A stretch of 64,000 nucleotides of DNA from Mantis religiosa. Lineage: Eukaryota; Arthropoda; Insecta; Mantodea; Mantidae. Numbering within the stretch: position 1 is the first letter of the stretch; every line of letters starts with the position of its first letter. The stretch is from NCBI GenBank assembly GCA_030765055.1, contig CM060953.1, forward strand, positions 23,197,687 to 23,261,686. Direction: 5' to 3'. Positions 61,355-64,000 of this stretch are shown piece after piece. A model generated the notes under the pieces. It did no database searches and was not told the origin of the DNA. It worked only from the letters and a program-made list of their open reading frames with translations. Both the position numbers and the translations under genes were made by a program.

Positions 61355-61525
61355 AAGTTCGTTTTTGTTCCATAAGTCTACGACACAGGATCACCGGCTT
61401 TACGTCTCTTCCAAAGGAAGCCATGCTAAGGACTTTTAACTCGTAAAGATTCATCGCCCTCCACCGGGTCTGAACCTATGACCTCGGGAATCAGAGAACA
61501 TAAGCGCCAAGTCACAACACATTAT
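61355..61525 (-). repeat. Family-C tRNA-related repeat
   Basis: Shares ordered blocks with 15340-15580: TTTTTGTTCCATAAG, GGCTTTACGTCTCTTCC, GAAGCCATGCTAAGGAC, CTTTTAACTCGTAAA, CGCCCTCCACCGGGTCTGAA. On the minus strand, ATAGGTTCAGACCCGG is the B-box-like element. Confidence 0.6.
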
Positions 61526-61776
61526 TAGGATATACTGGAAAAGGATATATTTTGACTTAACTTTTCCCAACATTTACAACTTATTTACAAGTAGCTCACA
61601 GAAAATTACTCCATTCAGACTACTTTCAGTAATCACTTTTGTACAAACTCTATTTAAGAAAGATTCTTCTTTTACCGCCTATTAATGTAGATAGGCCTAC
61701 ATTAAACTATAAGATAAATGCATTAAACCAATATTTACAGTTTTAAAAGCCAGTTGCTATAGATAGCTTAGAAATT

Positions 61777-61779
<3 letters not shown>
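61526..61779. other. No gene recognised
   Basis: Short AT-rich interval before a dinucleotide repeat. Confidence 0.4.

Positions 61780-61849
<70 letters not shown>
61780..61849 (+). repeat. (CT)n microsatellite, about 35 repeats
   Basis: About 70 bases of uninterrupted TC dinucleotide. Confidence 0.97.
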
Positions 61850-61850
<1 letters not shown>

Positions 61851-64000
61851 ATGACCACCATAAAGGGAACCCGAATTTCATTTGTAGCTGAATACAAAAT
61901 TTATGATGTGTTACATTGACATAAATTACTGCACTAATTCCTCAAATATTTATTTTACAAAATATACCTATTTTTAATTAATTTTATTAGACTAAACAAT
62001 CAGGTGTTCTATACAGTGTAGAAATATAAATATTGAAAAACATTAAATTAATACAGTAGTATTAGTGTAGTAGGTGATAGACTAAACTAGTAGGTAATTT
62101 TATTTACTTTCCAGATCACTGATTTTATAAACATTTTAATCTTTCAAAAACAACTTTTGTAGCAATTTCTCCAGTTGAATTACTTATGTTGTATTTGCAA
62201 TTTAGAAATGTAGCAAAAAGTACACATCAATTTTTATTTTCTTTCTCTCCAAGAAAATGAACAAGATTATCTACAAACCACGGTGCACAAAAATGCAATA
62301 AAAATTAAATTTGGAAGTAAATATACCTAGGTACAAAGGCCCTGAGAGAAATAGATATAGCATATTACTGGAGCTAAAAGTTGAAAGCAGTTTCTTGACG
62401 TAAAACTAATTTTTATTTCTTTATTTAAATTTGAGGTAGCTACCTTGGCTAGCAACAGAATGGCATAGCTTCACGTTTGCATAACACGACGTTGGCCTTG
62501 TATCAGCATATACAGGTCAAATAGCTAGCATGTCTTCCTCGTCTGGCCAACAACCAAACAAGTGCTCCCTGTGATGCATTTCTCTTTGGCAACCTCTCTA
62601 TATTTTAATGTATCTACATATTTACAGAATATTAAAATTGTTGCGAGGTTCAACATCTGGGCTCGGTTGCCGTTATCATAACACTCTTCAATTATGTACG
62701 TACATACCTATCTCCGCCCTTGCTCCATACGGCACCACAGACGGTGAAACTGGTGACACTAACATAGTTTCAAACTTTTGAAAAATTATATTAATTTCGC
62801 CATGCTGATAACTTCTCCAATATTCTGATATTCGATGAATCTGCTACTGCCAACTGCTTCAGGGTGAGATCTTTGTGTGTGAGAATAAAAGCCAGTTAAG
62901 TTGTTTGATACAATTATTGGAAAGTAATACATGAAATATTATAGGCAAATTGTCGACTGTTTGAGAATGTAAAATTAAACGGTTTGTGTATCTTAGTAGT
63001 AGATGAAGCTGTAACTATTGAAGAATTATATCTGATGTACCAACAACTTTAATGTTTAAATTATTTTAGTAATAAGCGTTAAGTTGACATGAGACGCTGA
63101 AATGCTAAGTGGAGCCCGATAAATGTGTATAACCCAAGCGTGGTCCTTAGGTATGTTGATAATCGACCATGCACGACACGAAATTTAGACCAAAGTTCCT
63201 ACTTATTGTTCCTTATGCGTACATGAAACACAATCTTTAGTTCGTGTCTTCCTAAATTTTAAGAATCCTATTGGTAAGGTACCGATCACTAGAATCTTGA
63301 GCTAAAGAATTTATTGCTTCAATGGAAGACTAATTAACTGCCTTTGTTACTCTGACTTAGGTATACTCATTTATTCTTCTTAACACAAAACTTGGCTGAC
63401 TGACCGTTTACATTATAAATTGATTTTAATATATAACAAATATATGGTACGATTATTTTTATCTATTCCCTTATCATTTGTGTATAAATTATTAAGCTTA
63501 TCAATAGATAATTCAGATAACTTTGCTTATCATTTACGCTCTATGGAATTACAAATTTTATTCTTATTTATTACTAAATTGAATATGAGTAACATTAATA
63601 AAACAAAAATCAAACTAAGCCGATCATTGAAATAAGTTTTACAAGATTCACTTTGTTCATATTTCTCATTAAAAGTAACTATTGTCATTTTGCAAAATAA
63701 AGCAAATATAGTCTTTCACAATATTTTATTTTATTAAGAATCGCAATAATGCTTCAAAATAATCGACTTCTTAATCAGACGATCATTTAGAGTTGACTCT
63801 CAACTGGTTTGATACATTTGCGGGTTCATTATTGTGTTGATTCCACTGTAACGAAGCCAGCTGATTGGCCTATGGGCTGATGAATTTTAGATGCCAAACA
63901 ACCCTCATCAGTAGAAGGACGGAATGTTGAGTAGCAACCCACCAAATGCTGAGAAAAATTGCAATCATTAGGTGTAAATTTGAGAGAGTTAGCCACTGCT
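61850..64000. other. No gene recognised
   Basis: AT-rich DNA to the window end. The 71-codon frame at 63420-63635 is Ile/Leu/Ser-rich and unremarkable. Nothing is assigned. Confidence 0.5.

Overview
The window looks like repeat-rich nuclear DNA from an insect. It is AT-rich, has no operons or dense genes, and carries tRNA-derived SINEs with Pol III promoter boxes, jockey-type LINE remnants, mariner-type DNA transposons, a gypsy-type LTR element and very long trinucleotide microsatellites. This repeat mix would suit a polyneopteran (cockroach- or termite-like) genome, but that placement is a guess. No complete host gene is visible. Almost every recognisable coding stretch belongs to a mobile element.

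Layout. 1-8 kb: mostly unassigned DNA, a SINE-A fragment fused to a trinucleotide-rich tract (2.4-2.7 kb), a head-to-head pair of family-B tRNA-related repeats (4.7-4.9 kb) and another family-B copy (6.9 kb). 8.2-8.7 kb: an unidentified GC-rich block. 9.8-15.6 kb: SINE-A copies, a 190-bp near-perfect hairpin (11.0 kb), a retroelement-like tail (11.3 kb), a mariner relic (12.8 kb), an RNase H-bearing LINE relic (14-15 kb) and a family-C repeat. 18.0-18.8 kb: a second RNase H LINE relic. 20.4 kb: a 476-bp uninterrupted (AAT)n. 23.7-25.4 kb: two jockey-type 3' fragments in tandem. 25.4-28.3 kb: an LTR trace, then a young but internally deleted gypsy element on the minus strand, with 546-bp LTRs and a 72-bp duplicated flank. 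28.8-33 kb: a SINE-like repeat, a transposase scrap, an apparently intact mariner-like element with 111-bp inverted repeats, and a broken DD34D mariner. 36.3 and 43.9 kb: two related non-autonomous transposon relics, one a fold-back. 42.1 kb: about 390 bp of (ATT)n. 48-60 kb: more SINE-A copies, three with clear target-site duplications. One of these sits inside a family-B repeat, and another locus has expanded a 108-bp tail unit into about seven tandem units.

The best host-gene candidate is on the minus strand at 52.35-53.73 kb. It has a possible first coding exon (ATG at 52666, Ala-rich N-terminus) downstream of a CpG-richer region with CCAAT, octamer and GC-box motifs and a strong splice-donor match at 53664. 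The protein is not recognised.

The most unusual observations are two very short structured elements (56 and 78 bp; 57285 and 34700), each flanked by its own 14- or 10-bp target duplication; the intact mariner-like element; the 72-bp duplication around the gypsy insertion; and the SINE-tail tandem array. The transposition proteins would act in trans on elements like these: LINE reverse transcriptase on the SINEs and perhaps the tiny elements, and mariner transposase on its own terminal repeats.
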